Origin: Isoetes taiwanensis
Taxonomy: Eukaryota; Streptophyta; Lycopodiopsida; Isoetales; Isoetaceae
DNA: 64,000 bases
Direction: 5' to 3'
Assembly (NCBI GenBank): GCA_021234155.1
Contig: JAJEKV010000013.1
Span: 12,614,669 to 12,678,668 of the forward strand
The notes under the pieces were generated by a model. That model did no database searches and was not told where the DNA came from. It saw nothing but the letters and a program-made list of their open reading frames with translations. The translations under genes and the position numbers were made by a program. Below, piece by piece: positions 21,887 to 34,686 of the stretch; the first letter of the stretch is position 1; each line of letters begins with the position of its first letter.

Positions 21887-24528
21887 TCCGTGCGCCATCT
21901 TGGCGGTCGATTTTGTTCTTCTCATTTTAGTCGTTGGATATTTCGTTACATGATGCGCTACTTCTTCGCACATGATGTGCTACTTCTTTGCAAGCATCAC
22001 ACCTCGGTTATCGCTTGTAATGGCGACCTTCTTTATGCAGTGCAATTGCATTTTGGTTCGCACTACAGAGCCATTTCGATTTCTCTGCTGCAAAACCTTC
22101 GTTGTCTCTATTCTAAAATCTCTGTCTCTATTCTAGGTTAAAATATCTGTTTATTGCACTGGTCCCAAGGAACCAGACTGCTTTCAGAAATCATGTCAAT
22201 GTGCATACATGGTAAGATAGAAACCTCATCTAAATATTACCACGATCATGGATTTTATCATTTGCTTTTGGATTTTGTGCTTTACAATGTTGTACGGTAA
22301 TTGCTTAGGTGCTTAGGTAACCCGCATGAGATTTCTTCTTTCTTGCCCCTATACAACAAATTCCGTTTTGTGAGAAATTCCACACTCTATTCTGCGAGAG
22401 TTTTTTTGGAAGGTGCTAAGGATGAATACGCTCTCTGCAGCTTGCTCTTCCGTCAAACAGACAAATGTTTGCAAGCTCATTATTCAGGCGATTAGCATTG
22501 GTATGTATGCCCATATGGTTTTCTTTTATGCTTTTTTCAGCTGGTTCCTTATGATCTCTTCAACTATTCCATTGTCAGGAACGACGGTTGCAACAACGTT
22601 AATCATATGGAAAGTTCTAATGTGTGCTTATGCCTGCGCCCACAAAATGGAATAAAATGTAAGTTTCATCAATCGTGAGTGCATGTTAGTTTCAAAGCAT
22701 TTTTTATTTGGGCAAATAATACAATGGCAGAATACATGGCTCCCTACAAACATGAATATGAATTCTCAAATTCATATTCTTAAATATATATTCTCAAATT
22801 CATACATGAATATATGATTCCAAAATCTATTCAATTTTGTATGATTATATAAGATTCTCGTTTTCTTGCCATATGCACCATATTTAATTTCAGGATGAAG
22901 CGACTACATCTGACTCATGCCTTTATCTTCCATAGGATGTTATTTCAATATTTAAATTCATAGATCATTTGTGCCATCTACAAAAGCATAAATTCCAATA
23001 CAACACAATTAATTCTCATGCTAGGGCAACTCAACACTCCTAACAACAACAATTTTGCTACATCTACAACTTTTTCGTTCCTCGCAATATGACACTACTT
23101 ATGCCCGGCATCGTTACCATACCAATTGAAGCAAAGACTATAATAAAATGCATACCCACGTATTGCAACACACACCCATTATGCAAATGACACAAGGAAG
23201 TTTATTAAAGCGTAAAATCCAACAAATAGCTGCAGTCTAAATGGGAAACTACAAGGCAGTAAAAGCCCAAGGGTTATTACAAAATAATGGAATTTTAACA
23301 GACATACAACTTTTTTTGTGTAGTTATCACAGCAAACAACAAGTTGTTTCGACGGATCTGATACCACCCACCTTAACTTAAATCATTGATGCCATTTGGA
23401 AAAGCATTAAGACATCTTGACTCTGGTGGAGGAAAATCTTGGAAGGAGAAATGTCTTTTGCTAATAAAGATTCTAGATCATCTTTTAAGATAGGATCGAC
23501 CATTTTGACCGCTGCCAAGTAATCTATACCAATGGTAAAGGTCGGTCGTGTTATTGCAGGAGATCGCCCACCTCCACCATAGCACCAGGAATCTCAGATT
23601 CAATGATGAAAATGCCGCTAAAGATTGGGTAGATTTCCAGAATATCAAGTATGAACCTAATTTGGTCTGCCAGCTTGGTTAGTGCAACAAAATATTGGAG
23701 AGTGTACAGAATCAAAGAAGGATGTTGAAATATAAGGAATGATTATTTTTTCTTTATGTTTGGCTGCAGGTTCTACAAGTAAGGCCTTAGGATATTGGCA
23801 ACTTATGAATGGTTGCACTTGCAACATACCACGAGTGTCTAACTTTGAAAACCAAGGCTCCAGGTTTATAACAATGTTCCCATGGTTCCATTCCTGTATT
23901 TCTCTTCAAGACGTTCTTGGCCAGGAACTAAGTACAGGCTACTGGATTTATTACGATCATCTGCCAATTGTAATAATGCTATATATACTAACATTTAGTA
24001 ATGATGGAAGGTGTGATTCCATTCCTGTATTTCTCTTAAAGATGTTCTTGGTGAGAAAGTACAAACTATTGGATTTATTACGATCATGTGCCAACTATAA
24101 TAACGGTATATACACTAACATTTAGTTATGACATTTACTTCATGATCCTCTCATATCCTCATGTTCTATGAAGTCCAACTTTGATCATTTCGAGTGCTCT
24201 TTTAGGTGACACTATGATTGCACTATTTCATTCTTATATTATTTATACATGATGCAGACTCATGACAAACCGTACGATGTTTTCAGTTGGTTATACCTAA
24301 ACTTCAAAAGTGGTAAAAGAAGTAGCCTTGCAAACTGACATGTGCTGCCGTTGTATGCTTTATAGTGCATGCCCTTGCTTAATGCCCCAGAAATGGAGCC
24401 ACAAAATGACGCAATTACATAAAAAAATGCACAATATGTGGCATTTACATAAAGCATAAAAATACTCAAAGTTGAGTCATTAATTAAGCAAGCCTGGCTA
24501 AAGCACACATTGTAAACTACTTATATCT

Positions 24529-26439
24529 GCGCCCACAAAATGGAATAAAATGTACTAAAGTAAGCACGTAAGTTTCATCAATAGTGAGTGCATGTTAGTT
24601 TCAAAGCATTTTTTATTTGGGCAAATAATACAATGGCAGAATACATGGCTCCCTACAAACATGAATATGAATTCTCAAATTCATATTCTCAAATATATAT
24701 TCTCAAATTCATACATGAATATATGATTCCAAAATCTATTCAATTTTGTATGATTATATAAGATTCTCGTTTTCTTGCCATATGCACCATATTTAATTTC
24801 AGGATGAAGCGACTACATCTGACTCATGACTTTATCTTCCATAGGATGTTATTTCAATATTTAAATTCATAGATCATTTGTGCCATCTACAAAAGCATAA
24901 ATTCCAATACAACACAATTAATTCTCATGCTAGGGCAACTCAACACTCCTAACAACAACAATTTTGCTACATCTACAACTTTTTCGTTCCTCGCAATATG
25001 ACACTACTTATGCCCGGCATCGTTACCATACCAATTGAAGCAAAGACTATAATAAAATGCATACCCACGTATTGCAACACACACCCATTATGCAAATGAC
25101 ACAAGGAAGTTTATTAAAGCGTAAAATCCAACAAATAGCTGCAGTCTAAATGGGAAACTACAAGGCAGTAACATCCCAAGGTTTATTACAAAATAATGAA
25201 ATTTTAACAGACTTATACAACTTTTTTTGTGTAGTTATCGCAGCAAACAACAAGTTGTTTCGAGGGATCTAATACCGCCCACCTTAACTTAAATCATTGA
25301 TGCCACTTGGAAAAGCGTTAAGACATCTTGACTCTGGTGGAGGAAAATCTTGGAAGGAGAAATGTCTTTCGCTAATAAAGATTCTAGATCATCTTTTAAG
25401 ATAGGATCGACCATTTTGACCGCTGCCAAGTAATCTATACCAATGGTAAAGGTCGGTCGTGTTATTGCAGGAGATCGCCCGCCTCCACCATAGCACCAGG
25501 AATCTTAGATCCAATGATTAAAATGCAGCTAAAGATTGGGTAGATTTCCAGAATATCAAGTATGAACCTAATTTGGTCTGCCAGCTTGGTTAGTGCAACA
25601 AAATATTGGAGAGTGTACAAAATCAAAGAAGGATATTGAAATATAAGGAATGATTATTTTTTCTTTATGTTTGGCTGCAGGTTCTGCAAGTAAGGCCTTA
25701 GGATATTGGCAACTTATGAATGGTTGCACTTGCAACATATCACGAGTGTCTAACTTTGAAAAACAAGGCTCCAGGTTTATAACGATGTTCCCATGGTTCC
25801 ATTCCTGTATTTCTCTTCAAGACATTCTTGGCCAGGAACTTAGTACAGGCTACTGGATTTATTACGATCATCTGCCAATTGTAATAATGCTATATATACT
25901 AACATTTAGTAATGATGGAAGGTGTGATTCCATTCCTGTATTTCTCTTAAAGACGTTCTTGGTGAGAAAGTACAAACTATTGGATTTATTACGATCATGT
26001 GCCAACTATAATAACGGTATATACACTAACATTTAGTTATGACATTTACTTCATGATCCTCTCATATCCTCATGTTCTATGAAGTCCAACTTTGATCATT
26101 TCGAGTGCTCTTTTAGGTGACACTATGATTGCACTATTTCATTCTTATATTATTTATATATGATGCAGACTCATGACAAACCGTACGATGTTTTCAGTTG
26201 GTTATACCTAAACTTCAAAAGTGGTAAAAGAAGTAGCCTTGCAAACTGACATGTGCTGCCGTTGTATGCTTTATAGTGCATGCCCTTGCTTAATGCCCCA
26301 GAAATGGAGCCACAAAATGACGCAATTACATAAAAAAATGCACAATATGTGGCATTTACATAAAGCATAAAAATACTCAAAGTTGAGTCATTAATTAAGC
26401 AAGCCTGGCTAAAGCACACATTGTAAACTACTTATATCT
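24529..26439. repeat. tandem unit of 1,911 bp
   Basis: It runs from GCGCCCACAAAATGG to the next copy of the same phrase at 26440. It contains kinase tail C4 (minus, 25300-25630) and the exon-like segment at 25650-26036. The joint CTACTTATATCTGCGCCCAC occurs at both borders, marking the recombination point. Confidence 0.85.
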
Positions 26440-28171
26440 GCGCCCACAAAATGGAATAAAATGTACTAAAGTAAGCACGTAAGTTTCATCAATAGTGAGT
26501 GCATGTTAGTTTCAAAGCATTTTTTATTTGGGCAAATAATACAATGGCAGAATACATGGCTCCCTACAAACATTGCATTGCTTTAAATTCTACCATACCA
26601 ATAATTCTACCGTACCAAAAGTAAACCCTCCCTGTTTTTCTTAGCATTGATGTGATTTTGAATTGAACATTTTAAGTTTGGATTTTGAATTTTTTGATGA
26701 CGCTGCTCATGCCCGGCACCGTTACCATATAAATTGAAGCAAAAACTATAATAAAATGCATACCCACATATTGCAAGACACATCCATTATGCAAATGACA
26801 CAAGGAAGTTTATTAAAGTGTAATATCCAACAAATAGCTGCGGTCTAAATGGGAAACTGCAAGGCAGTAACAGCCCAAGGGTTATTACAAATGGAGTTTT
26901 AACAGACTTATACAACTTTTTTTTGTGTAGTTATCACACCAAACAACAAATTGTTTCGATGGATCTGATACCGCCTACCTTAACTTAAATCGTTGATGCC
27001 ATTTGGAAAAGCGTTAGGACATCTTGACTCTGGTGGACGAAAATCTTAGAAGGAGAAATGCCTTTCGCTAACAAAGATTCTAAATCATCTTTTAAGATGA
27101 AGACACGATCAAACAATGAAGGATCGACCCTTTTGACTGTCGCCAGGTAATCTATACCAATGGTAAAGGTAGGCCGTGTTTGCCGACTGATTGCCGGAGA
27201 TCGCCCACCTCCACCATAGCACCAGGAATCTCAGATCCAATGATAAAAATGCCGCTAAAGATTGGGTAGATTTCCAGAATATCAAGTATGAACCTAATTT
27301 GGTCTGCCAGCTTGGTTAGTGCAACAAAATATTGGAGAGTGTACAGAATCAAAGAAGGATGCTGAAATATAAGGAATGATTATTTTTTCTTTATGTTTGG
27401 CTGCAGGTTCTGCAAGTAAGGCCTTAGGATATTGGCAACTTATGAATGGTTGCACTTGCAACATACCACGGGTGTCTAACTTTGAAAACCAAGGCTCCAG
27501 GTTTATAACAATGTTTCCATGGTTCCATTCCTGTATTTCTCTTCAAGACGTTCTTGGCCAGGAACTAAGAACAGGCTACTAGATTTATTACGATCATCTG
27601 CCAATTGTAATAATGCTATATATACTAACGTTTAGTAATGATGGGAGGTGATACCATGATTCCATTCCTGTATTTCTCTTAAAGACGTTCTTGGTGAGGA
27701 AGTACAAGTTATTGGATTTATTACGATCATGTGCCAACTATAATAACGCTATATACACTAACATTTAGTTATGACATTTACTTCATGATCGCCTCATATC
27801 CTCATGTTCTATGAAGTCCAACTTTGATCATTTCGAGTGCTCTTTTAGGTGACACTATGATTGCACTATTTCATTCTTATATTATTTATATATGATGCAG
27901 ACTCATGACAAACCGTACGATGTTTTCAGTTGGTTATACCTAAACTTCAAAAGTGGTAAAAGAAGAAGCCTTGCAAACTGACATGTGCTGCCGTTGTATG
28001 CTTTATAGTGCATGCCCTTGCTTAATGCCCCAGAAATGGAGCCACAAAATGACGCAATTACATGAAAAAATGCACAATATGTGGCATTTACATAAAGCAT
28101 AAAAATACTCAAAGTTGAGTCATTAATTAAGCAAGCCTGGCTAAAGCACACATTGTAAACTACTTATGTCT
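26440..28171. repeat. tandem unit of 1,732 bp
   Basis: It has the same borders as the preceding unit. It differs by a replaced segment at about 26570-26700 (GCATTGCTTTAAATTCTACC) that recurs in the next unit at 28304, and by kinase tail C5 (26997-27352). Confidence 0.85.
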
Positions 28172-28739
28172 GCGCCCACAAAATGGAATAAAATGTACTA
28201 AAGTAAGCACGTAAGTTTCATCAATAGTGAGTGCATGTTAGTTTCAAAGCATTTTTTATTTGGGCAAATAATACAATGGCAGAATACATGGCTCCCTACA
28301 AACATTGCATTGCTTTAAATTCTACCATACCAATAATTCTACCGTACCAAAAGTAAACCCTCCCTGTTTTTCTTAGCATTGATATGATTTTGAATTGAAC
28401 ATTTTAAGTGAATTTTGAATTTTTTGATGACACTATTCATGCCCGGCACTGTTATCATATAAATTGAAGTAAAAACTATAATAAAATGCATACCCACATA
28501 TTGCAACACACACCCATTATGCAAATGACACAAGGAAGTTTTTTAAAGTGTAAAATCCAACAAATAGCTGCAGTCTAAATGGGAAACTGCAAGGCAATAA
28601 CAGCCCAAGGGTTATTACAAATGGAGTTTTAACAGACTTATACAACTTTTTTTGTGTAGTTATCACACCAAACAACAAATTGTTTCGACGGATCTGATAC
28701 CGCCTACCTTAACTTAAATCGTTGATGCCATTTTGAAAA

Positions 28740-29735
28740 GCGTTAAGACATCTTGACTCTGGCGGACGAAAAATCTTGGAAGGAGAAATGCCTTTCGCTA
28801 ATAAAGATTCTAGATGAGCTTTCGCTTTTAAGACGAGGACACGATCAAACAATGAAGGATCGACCCTCCGCTGCCAAGTAATCTATACCAATGGTAAAGG
28901 TAGGCTGTGTTTGCCGGACTGATTGCAGGAGATCGTCCACCTCCACCATAGCACCAGGATTTTCAGATCCACTGATGAAAATGCCGCTAAAGATTGGGTA
29001 GGTTTCCAGAATATCAAGTATGAACCTAATTTGGTATGATGTAACTCTTCTTTCTCCTCTAACCCAAATGGAAAGGGAGAGATTGAACCTTTTGCCTTGA
29101 TCTATTAGAAGCTTTTTGCATTGCCCAAGTATTCCTAGATCTTGGGGATGATTTTTTCCAACTTCTCTATTTTGAGGATCTACACCATCACCTTCTGTGA
29201 ATGGTCTAATCAATGTCGCACATGGCCTATCGATCTCAACCTTCCCATCACTTAGACTTAGAATTGCGCATGGAACTATCATGAAATCTAGTTCGTCGAC
29301 AGGAATCCTTTTCAAAGAATCCTTCGGGTTTAAAACATAATGCGATCGAAGATGTGGATTTGAAGTTTGGGGCATTGCAGGAACGTCAACTCTGGATCTT
29401 AAGTCTCCAGTTTGAAGCCCTTCTGAAAGCAAGAGCTTTTCCTTGATATCCCACAATGCATCACAAATATGTGCAAAATCAGGACGGTCATGGGCATTAT
29501 GCTCCAGGCAACCAGTTATCAGATTCTTCAGTGTCACAGGAATGTCCATTCTCAAAACATTTTCTTTCAGCTCATCCCACATCTGCTTAATCAGTGTTGG
29601 AGTACATTTAACACCGTCAGGTAGGAGTTTCCTTCGATGAGTAAGAATTTGAGAACATACCAGCCCAAAACTGAAAACATCCACCTTCTTGCTATAGTTA
29701 GTCTGCCCCCCTTCCAACATGATCTCAGGTGCCAT
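28740..29735 (-). pseudogene. TKL-type protein kinase gene, 3' part, copy K2
   Basis: The frame begins inside the activation segment at YMAPEIMLEGGQTNYSKK, followed by VDVFSFGLVCSQILTHRRKL, the kinase C-lobe (HDRPDFAHICDALWDIKEKL) and the C-terminal extension, with fewer breaks than K1. Catalytic HRD and DFG are missing, so no active kinase is encoded. The open frame actually extends upstream to 29921 through unrelated sequence from the neighbouring DUF7869-type gene; that extension is a fusion by chance of frame. Confidence 0.8.
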
Positions 29736-29949
29736 GTACAAGCACAATTTCATTATTTTTGTACAAAACCTGAATTTATGGACCATTTTTTGGAGACCTG
29801 CTTCAATAACAATTTTTCCCACACTAACAAGCATCACCAAATGAGGGTCGATATGCTTCAAAGAATCCGCACTAGAATCTTGATAGTGTTGGGGAGCTTC
29901 TCCCTGTTCGATGGAGACCAAGCAAAGTCGATTGTCTCCAACTCAATGC

Positions 29950-32900
29950 GATCACTAGCAGTGGTTGGCCTCCATTTTTTCTTCCAACAGTTTACATAAT
30001 TGGCCGGGTACACCTGGTTCCTTACGGACAGGCTCCCACCAAGTGACCTCAGACCGCCTCAAAGTTCTCCTTCTTATCATCCATTTGGGGCTTCTCCGCG
30101 GCATACCCTACCCATGTGGGACACAACACGCCATCGACGTGCCATAATGAACATACCTTTCTTCACGCCCTTGAATGGATTGAATTCGTATGGGTTTATC
30201 CTTCAATGGTCCCACGTATGGAGGAGCGATGCTTGCAATTGGTCTGCGATCGCGCAACCATTTCGAAGCCGAACTCCTTCTTGCCCGGTGCATGGCCAAA
30301 AGTCCTCATAACTCTTCCCCCGCACGAAATCTTCCCTAGCTCCCGTAAAAGACCCATCCAATACTCAATGGTAGCCGTGAATTGTGCGGAATAGTTGGCT
30401 GTTTCCGGGGTGCCCTTCTTGCTTGTGGATATTACAACCCAATGAAGGATGTGCTTGTGGATGTTGTTTCATAACTGGCCAAGGTCCTTAACGTTGCCTT
30501 TGGTTTAAGCAACTTGGGTGTTCCTACAGCATCATGGGCTTCCCGCCTTCCCCTTCCTTCCACATTTTATATACCGTGTAGGGCAAACCAATCCAAGAAG
30601 CACTGGACGGGTTTTGTAATACATGACAGGCCACTCTCCATTCATTGCAAATTTGAATGTCAGGGGGGTAGTGTGGCCAGTCAATCTATCATCGCCGTCG
30701 GGTATGTACCCTTCTATAAACCCCTTCCAATCTGGCACTTTATCAACAATGTATGGTACAGGTCCATTTAGATTGCATTTGTGGAACTCATATAACAATT
30801 CGGCATGGTCGCACCTCGGCCTTCTTTTAGAGTGGAGGAGAAGTTGCCAAACATAGCATCAATGTCTTCATGTGTATGTCCAGGCATCATGAAACCCAAC
30901 TCTATCTCCTCGAACACACCAAGATATACTAGGTATGAAAGATACGAGAAAACATACCTGCTTTTTGTTTTGACCAAGCATTGTCCAAATTTGCAAGAAC
31001 AATGTTCGGTGGAGGGGCTTGAAAGAAGGTCCTTCTCGTGCAGGCAAGCTTGCAGGGATGTTGCTATTAGTGAGTGCCAATTTCGATTTGAGTGCCGCAT
31101 TATTACGCAAGGAAGTCACCCAAGTTGGAGCTGAAGTTTCTGGCATTGAAAGATGGCCTCCAGGATACTCATGAACCATCTCAAGCCTTCTCAAGATACT
31201 ATTCAAAGAACCGACATGGAAGTTCGAGTCATCTGGCCATAGATCCAAAGCAAAGTTTCCATAGCTTCCCCTCCCATGACCATGAGTGAGAGCACCCGTC
31301 AATGATGTTTTAAGTTTATCCAGTCTCCAAAGTGACTTCACCGATTGCTGCAATTTAGGAATCATTATCTTTGCCTGGTCCATCTTATCATGAATTATAC
31401 AAACATAGTCTTTGGGATGCCTATGGGACAACAATCTCCACGACCAAGATTGGGTATGGCCAGGAGGCTTGCTCCAATCTATGTGCTCTTCTCCTCGATC
31501 ATGCAATATCCGCCTTTCTGCCTCATCCTTTGTCTTCAACAACTTTGTACGAATGACCTCGCATGTATCACATTTGGAGAACGGAATTTTTTTTGCAATA
31601 CTGACATCCATGAAGCTCCTTTTCCAAGTTCTATGAAAGCCCGTTGGCGATACTTTCTTGCCTGTCAGTGCCATGACTTCTACATTCACCTCTTCTAGGA
31701 TGCTTGTTTTCGTAAACATTGCGGGGCAACTTCCCGGATGTTTTCCCCTGATGCCTTCTTCATTCCTCCGACTACGGTGAGGCAAGGATTTGCAATTCTC
31801 CCTTACGAACATTGAGAAAAACAGCCCTCGAGGCTAAGGTGGATGCACGACGCCCGTACCACGGTTCCGGTGCTCGCTGCCAAGACCCTCGATGTATTGT
31901 GCTTTCCATTTCAGATACCCTGACTTTGAGATTCCCAGCCCAAGGTACCAGGCCTTCTCACAGACTAGCCTCCCATGCAAGACCAGACGTTCAACTTGAC
32001 GGCCTTTCATGTTGTTCCCAAGCATGTCATACACAAATGTCACCCTGTCGCTACACTTCATTGCATAGAACTCCTTATGCATCTCGATGTTCGATTATGT
32101 GAGAACTTTGCACAACACTGTGTTTGCAACACAAGGTCGCTTCTATATTTTAAAATAGCCTCCTTAGAGCTAAGGCCAATCTTAGGTTGTCTCAAGAACC
32201 GCCCACGCCGACGGAGTGGAAAGTGTACTTGGCGCCTCTCGAAATTAGGATGCTTCTCAACAATAGAGCTGCCTTGACTTGAGGGAGTATTTGATTGCTC
32301 AATTGGCTTTGCAAAAAGATCTCGCACACCTTTACACCATCCACCGTAACATATTCGTTACTCCACCTCACAAGCATACCGCTTTTGGTACTGTAAACAA
32401 GCCCCGACAAATGGAAATTCACTTCGTGAGGAGTCGGTAACCCTCAACAATTGTCACTCCAATGCATTTCAACCCTAAGAACTGATCGATATCGCATCAT
32501 CCGGGCCTCAGAAGGATATGAACCCCTTTCCAAATGGAATGGAGACGCAAGAGTGCCATATTTCACGCCCCTTCTCCAAGAAAGTGTATCTAGTCCGGGG
32601 ATAAGACCCATAGTTGATTCCACTCTCTGCTTTTTAGAGGTGGACCCGACATCCTCTACATTGATTCACCTGACGCCTTCCTCTCTCCAGAATGAAGGAT
32701 CCTTTGGCTTCTCCTATAGTTTCTCGCAGATCCCGAGGGGCCATGGCTCCTCGAAAACCTCTTCAACACCAACACTAATGTACCCATGGGGATGCTTCAA
32801 ATGGCATTGGTTAGAGTCTCCAAATAACCCTTTGGCAATGGGACGACCATCCTTGAAGATGTACACTTCCTGCAGAACAGATGGGTCAGAACATGGGGCC

Positions 32901-32983
32901 AGGTTATTGATAGCAGAACATACTACAACAAGCATCGATACGGGTCTGAAATCGGGCGGACGCCCAAATTGATTTTGAAACAT
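29950..32983 (-). pseudogene. DUF7869-type transposon protein, broken
   Basis: Minus-strand pieces, N to C: SVGVEEVFEEPWPL plus a shifted TIGEAKGSFIL (32700-32930), RVTFVYDMLGNNMKGRQVER (31834-32082), then the long frame 30868-31812 with KIPFSKCDTCEVIRTKL, DYVCIIHDKMDQAKIMIPKL and LTGALTHGHGRGSYGNFALD. The next frame has SRYVFSYLSYLVYLGVFEEI and FMMPGHTHEDIDAMF (about 30880-30940), and the last has VPDWKGFIEGYIPDGDD. The GHTHEDIDxxF motif, an Asp-rich metal-site-like pattern and CxxC upstream are typical of the DUF7869 family, common in seed-free plants and thought to be transposase-related. Frames change at least four times and stops are present. Plus-strand frames in this stretch are shadows. 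Confidence 0.65.
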
Positions 32984-33314
32984 CGCTTATGAGCTTACTG
33001 GGAAAACTAAATTGGGCGGGCGCCCAATTTACTTGGTCCAAAGCACACTGGCCAAAGCAGACTGGGCAAAGCACACTACCCAATCTAAATTGGGCGCTCG
33101 CCCAATTTTTCCTATGTCCTGCAGGTGGGAAGACATGAGCGCCTACAGTCATGGTTTGGCCATAAGACATGGATGACATGCACGTGGAAATGGCCAAAAA
33201 CCGGGCGATCGCCCAAATGGATCCCCAGCACTTGGCAAAGGGCCAAAGTAAACCGGGCGCCCAAAATGGATGTTGTACACGTGGCAGTGTTCATAGTAAA
33301 GTGGGCGCCCGCCC
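32954..33314. promoter_or_regulatory. cluster of six GGGCG-NN-CGCCC palindromes
   Basis: Sites: GGGCGGACGCCC 32954, GGGCGGGCGCCC 33014, GGGCGCTCGCCC 33092, GGGCGATCGCCC 33203, GGGCGCCC 33255, GGGCGCCCGCCC 33303. Several are extended by flanking AATT or AAA. The bases between them differ, apart from recurring CCAAAG and GGGCAAAG. The cluster lies on the 5' side of the DUF7869-type gene. Confidence 0.8.
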
Positions 33315-33930
33315 ACGTTTATCCCAGGTGTTTTTGGAGGGCTACACAATATTGGCTGGTTTTGAAGAGTGTCAGAACTTAACTCCCCCACAGTGGACAT
33401 CCATATGTATCAGAATTTTCACTGAGTTATGAAAATTGAATCTTACAAGCCTTGAATTGATGGGCCATAGAGAGAGAACGTATACACAGCAGACTCCTCT
33501 GTGTACTAGCCTGCCAATGTGGCATGAAGTCTAAAAACCTGACAAGTAGATTTCTTGTAGAATTTGAATAAGGTGGAAGGATGCACTGCAGCTAGCAAAG
33601 CCAGGGGGACAGAAATTGAATCCCAGGTGCTGACATCACTAAAAAAGATCTTGCAAAAAATGTTGCACTAGTCGAGCAAACAAGATTCATAACTGAAGAA
33701 ACAGTCCCAAGATCACAAATCTAGCTTAGTTAAGAAGGGAGTCAGTGGCGCCATGTAAGATCTTCGACAAAGTATATTAAAGTAGGCGCTCAAGAATGAA
33801 GGCTTCCAAAAACAGAGGGCAACAGAGATAAATGGGGGGGAATTTAAGATGCGTATTTGAATCACTCAACAAATTCAAATTCAGAATTCAAATTCTCCCC
33901 CCATTTGTATGCATTTATTAGGGGGCAAAC
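33315..33930. other. spacer, no gene recognised
   Basis: No coding was seen. An imperfect inverted repeat around 33832-33902 pairs GGGGGGAATTTAAG with GAATTCAAATTCTCCCCCC. Confidence 0.5.
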
Positions 33931-33939
33931 TTTATTAAC

Positions 33940-34370
33940 GTTATTGGGGACACGTGCGAGGTGTCATTAAATGTAGCTCACGTGCGTGCATTCGAATATT
34001 TTTGAATTTCATATTTGAATTGTGTACCCTTTAATACTTTCACATACGGCATGCCATGTGGCGCCTACATATTGGTGGAGGAGGGATTTCGAGCTGGCGT
34101 CCAGGCCACCCTTCATTATTTTCGGAGCCTGCAAATTAATTATGGACTGCAACGGTCCATTATAACCGGAATCGGACACTTGTCCGCAGCGGGTGCAATG
34201 TGAGTGCATGCCTCACTTATAAATATTCCTTCCTCTGGATAACCGCATTTTCAACAGTCTTCAGTTCGCCTGCGAAACAGCCGCTTTCTTATCACGATAT
34301 CATCAAACGACAACTAAGGACAAGGCGCCAGCTCTGTATTGGTTATGGAAAGTTGCCCTACGAAAGGTAA
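33940..34370 (+). promoter_or_regulatory. candidate Pol II promoter and first exon
   Basis: Two ACGTG cores (GACACGTGCG near 33949, CTCACGTGCG near 33978) precede a TATA-like CTTATAAATATT at about 34213-34224. A donor-like GAAAG|GTAATGC follows at 34364. ACGTG cores are bound by bZIP/bHLH factors in plants. No clear coding exon follows on this strand, so the promoter may be orphaned. Confidence 0.3.
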
Positions 34371-34686
34371 TGCTTGCATCACTGCCGGGTTGATGTCAAT
34401 GTTTATTTATTTTTTAATAATGCTTCCCAAGACGACATGGCATCCATTCTGTCTTCCATCTGTTCCCCTTCGTGCTTGAAAAGAAGCTTCCTCCTATTCA
34501 TTCAAGGTCTGACCTGAAGTTACTGCAATAATGATCTTTTTTTCCTTCTAATCCCTCTCTATTCTATCCTTCTAATCAACTAGACTGTCGGATCATACAA
34601 TCGATGCAGCAGCAACCCATAAAAATCTTGGCGCACAAACGGAACAAGTTCATGAGTCATGAAGCGAAAACAATATGAGCATGGCG

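Larger units (their letters stand above)
16216..29735 (-). repeat. left array: tandem segments with kinase-gene 3' ends (minus)
   Basis: Six minus-strand copies of one gene tail and 3' flank (ends near 16779, 20180, 23386, 25300, 26997, 28740) are embedded in larger tandem units. Offsets of exactly matching landmarks give units 18236-21466 (3,231 bp) and 21467-24514, then 24529-26439 (1,911 bp), 26440-28171 (1,732 bp) and 28172 onward. Each repeat has diverged slightly by substitutions and small indels. Only the first and last copies extend into the kinase domain. The tail shared by all copies also forms the plus-strand array at 36.6-47.5 kb. Confidence 0.85.

Noticed and set aside
28845-29921. 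Intact 358-aa kinase gene
   Set aside because: It starts in unrelated sequence and lacks the ATP-binding and catalytic loops. It is a chimera with the neighbouring transposon gene.
30000-32972. Plus-strand ORFs over the DUF7869-type gene (up to 173 aa)
   Set aside because: Minus-strand translation shows family motifs in the same stretch; the plus frames have none and are shadows.
32954-33314. Possible CRISPR-like array
   Set aside because: The palindromes are irregularly spaced, only 8-12 bp long, and this is a plant genome. A binding-site cluster fits better.
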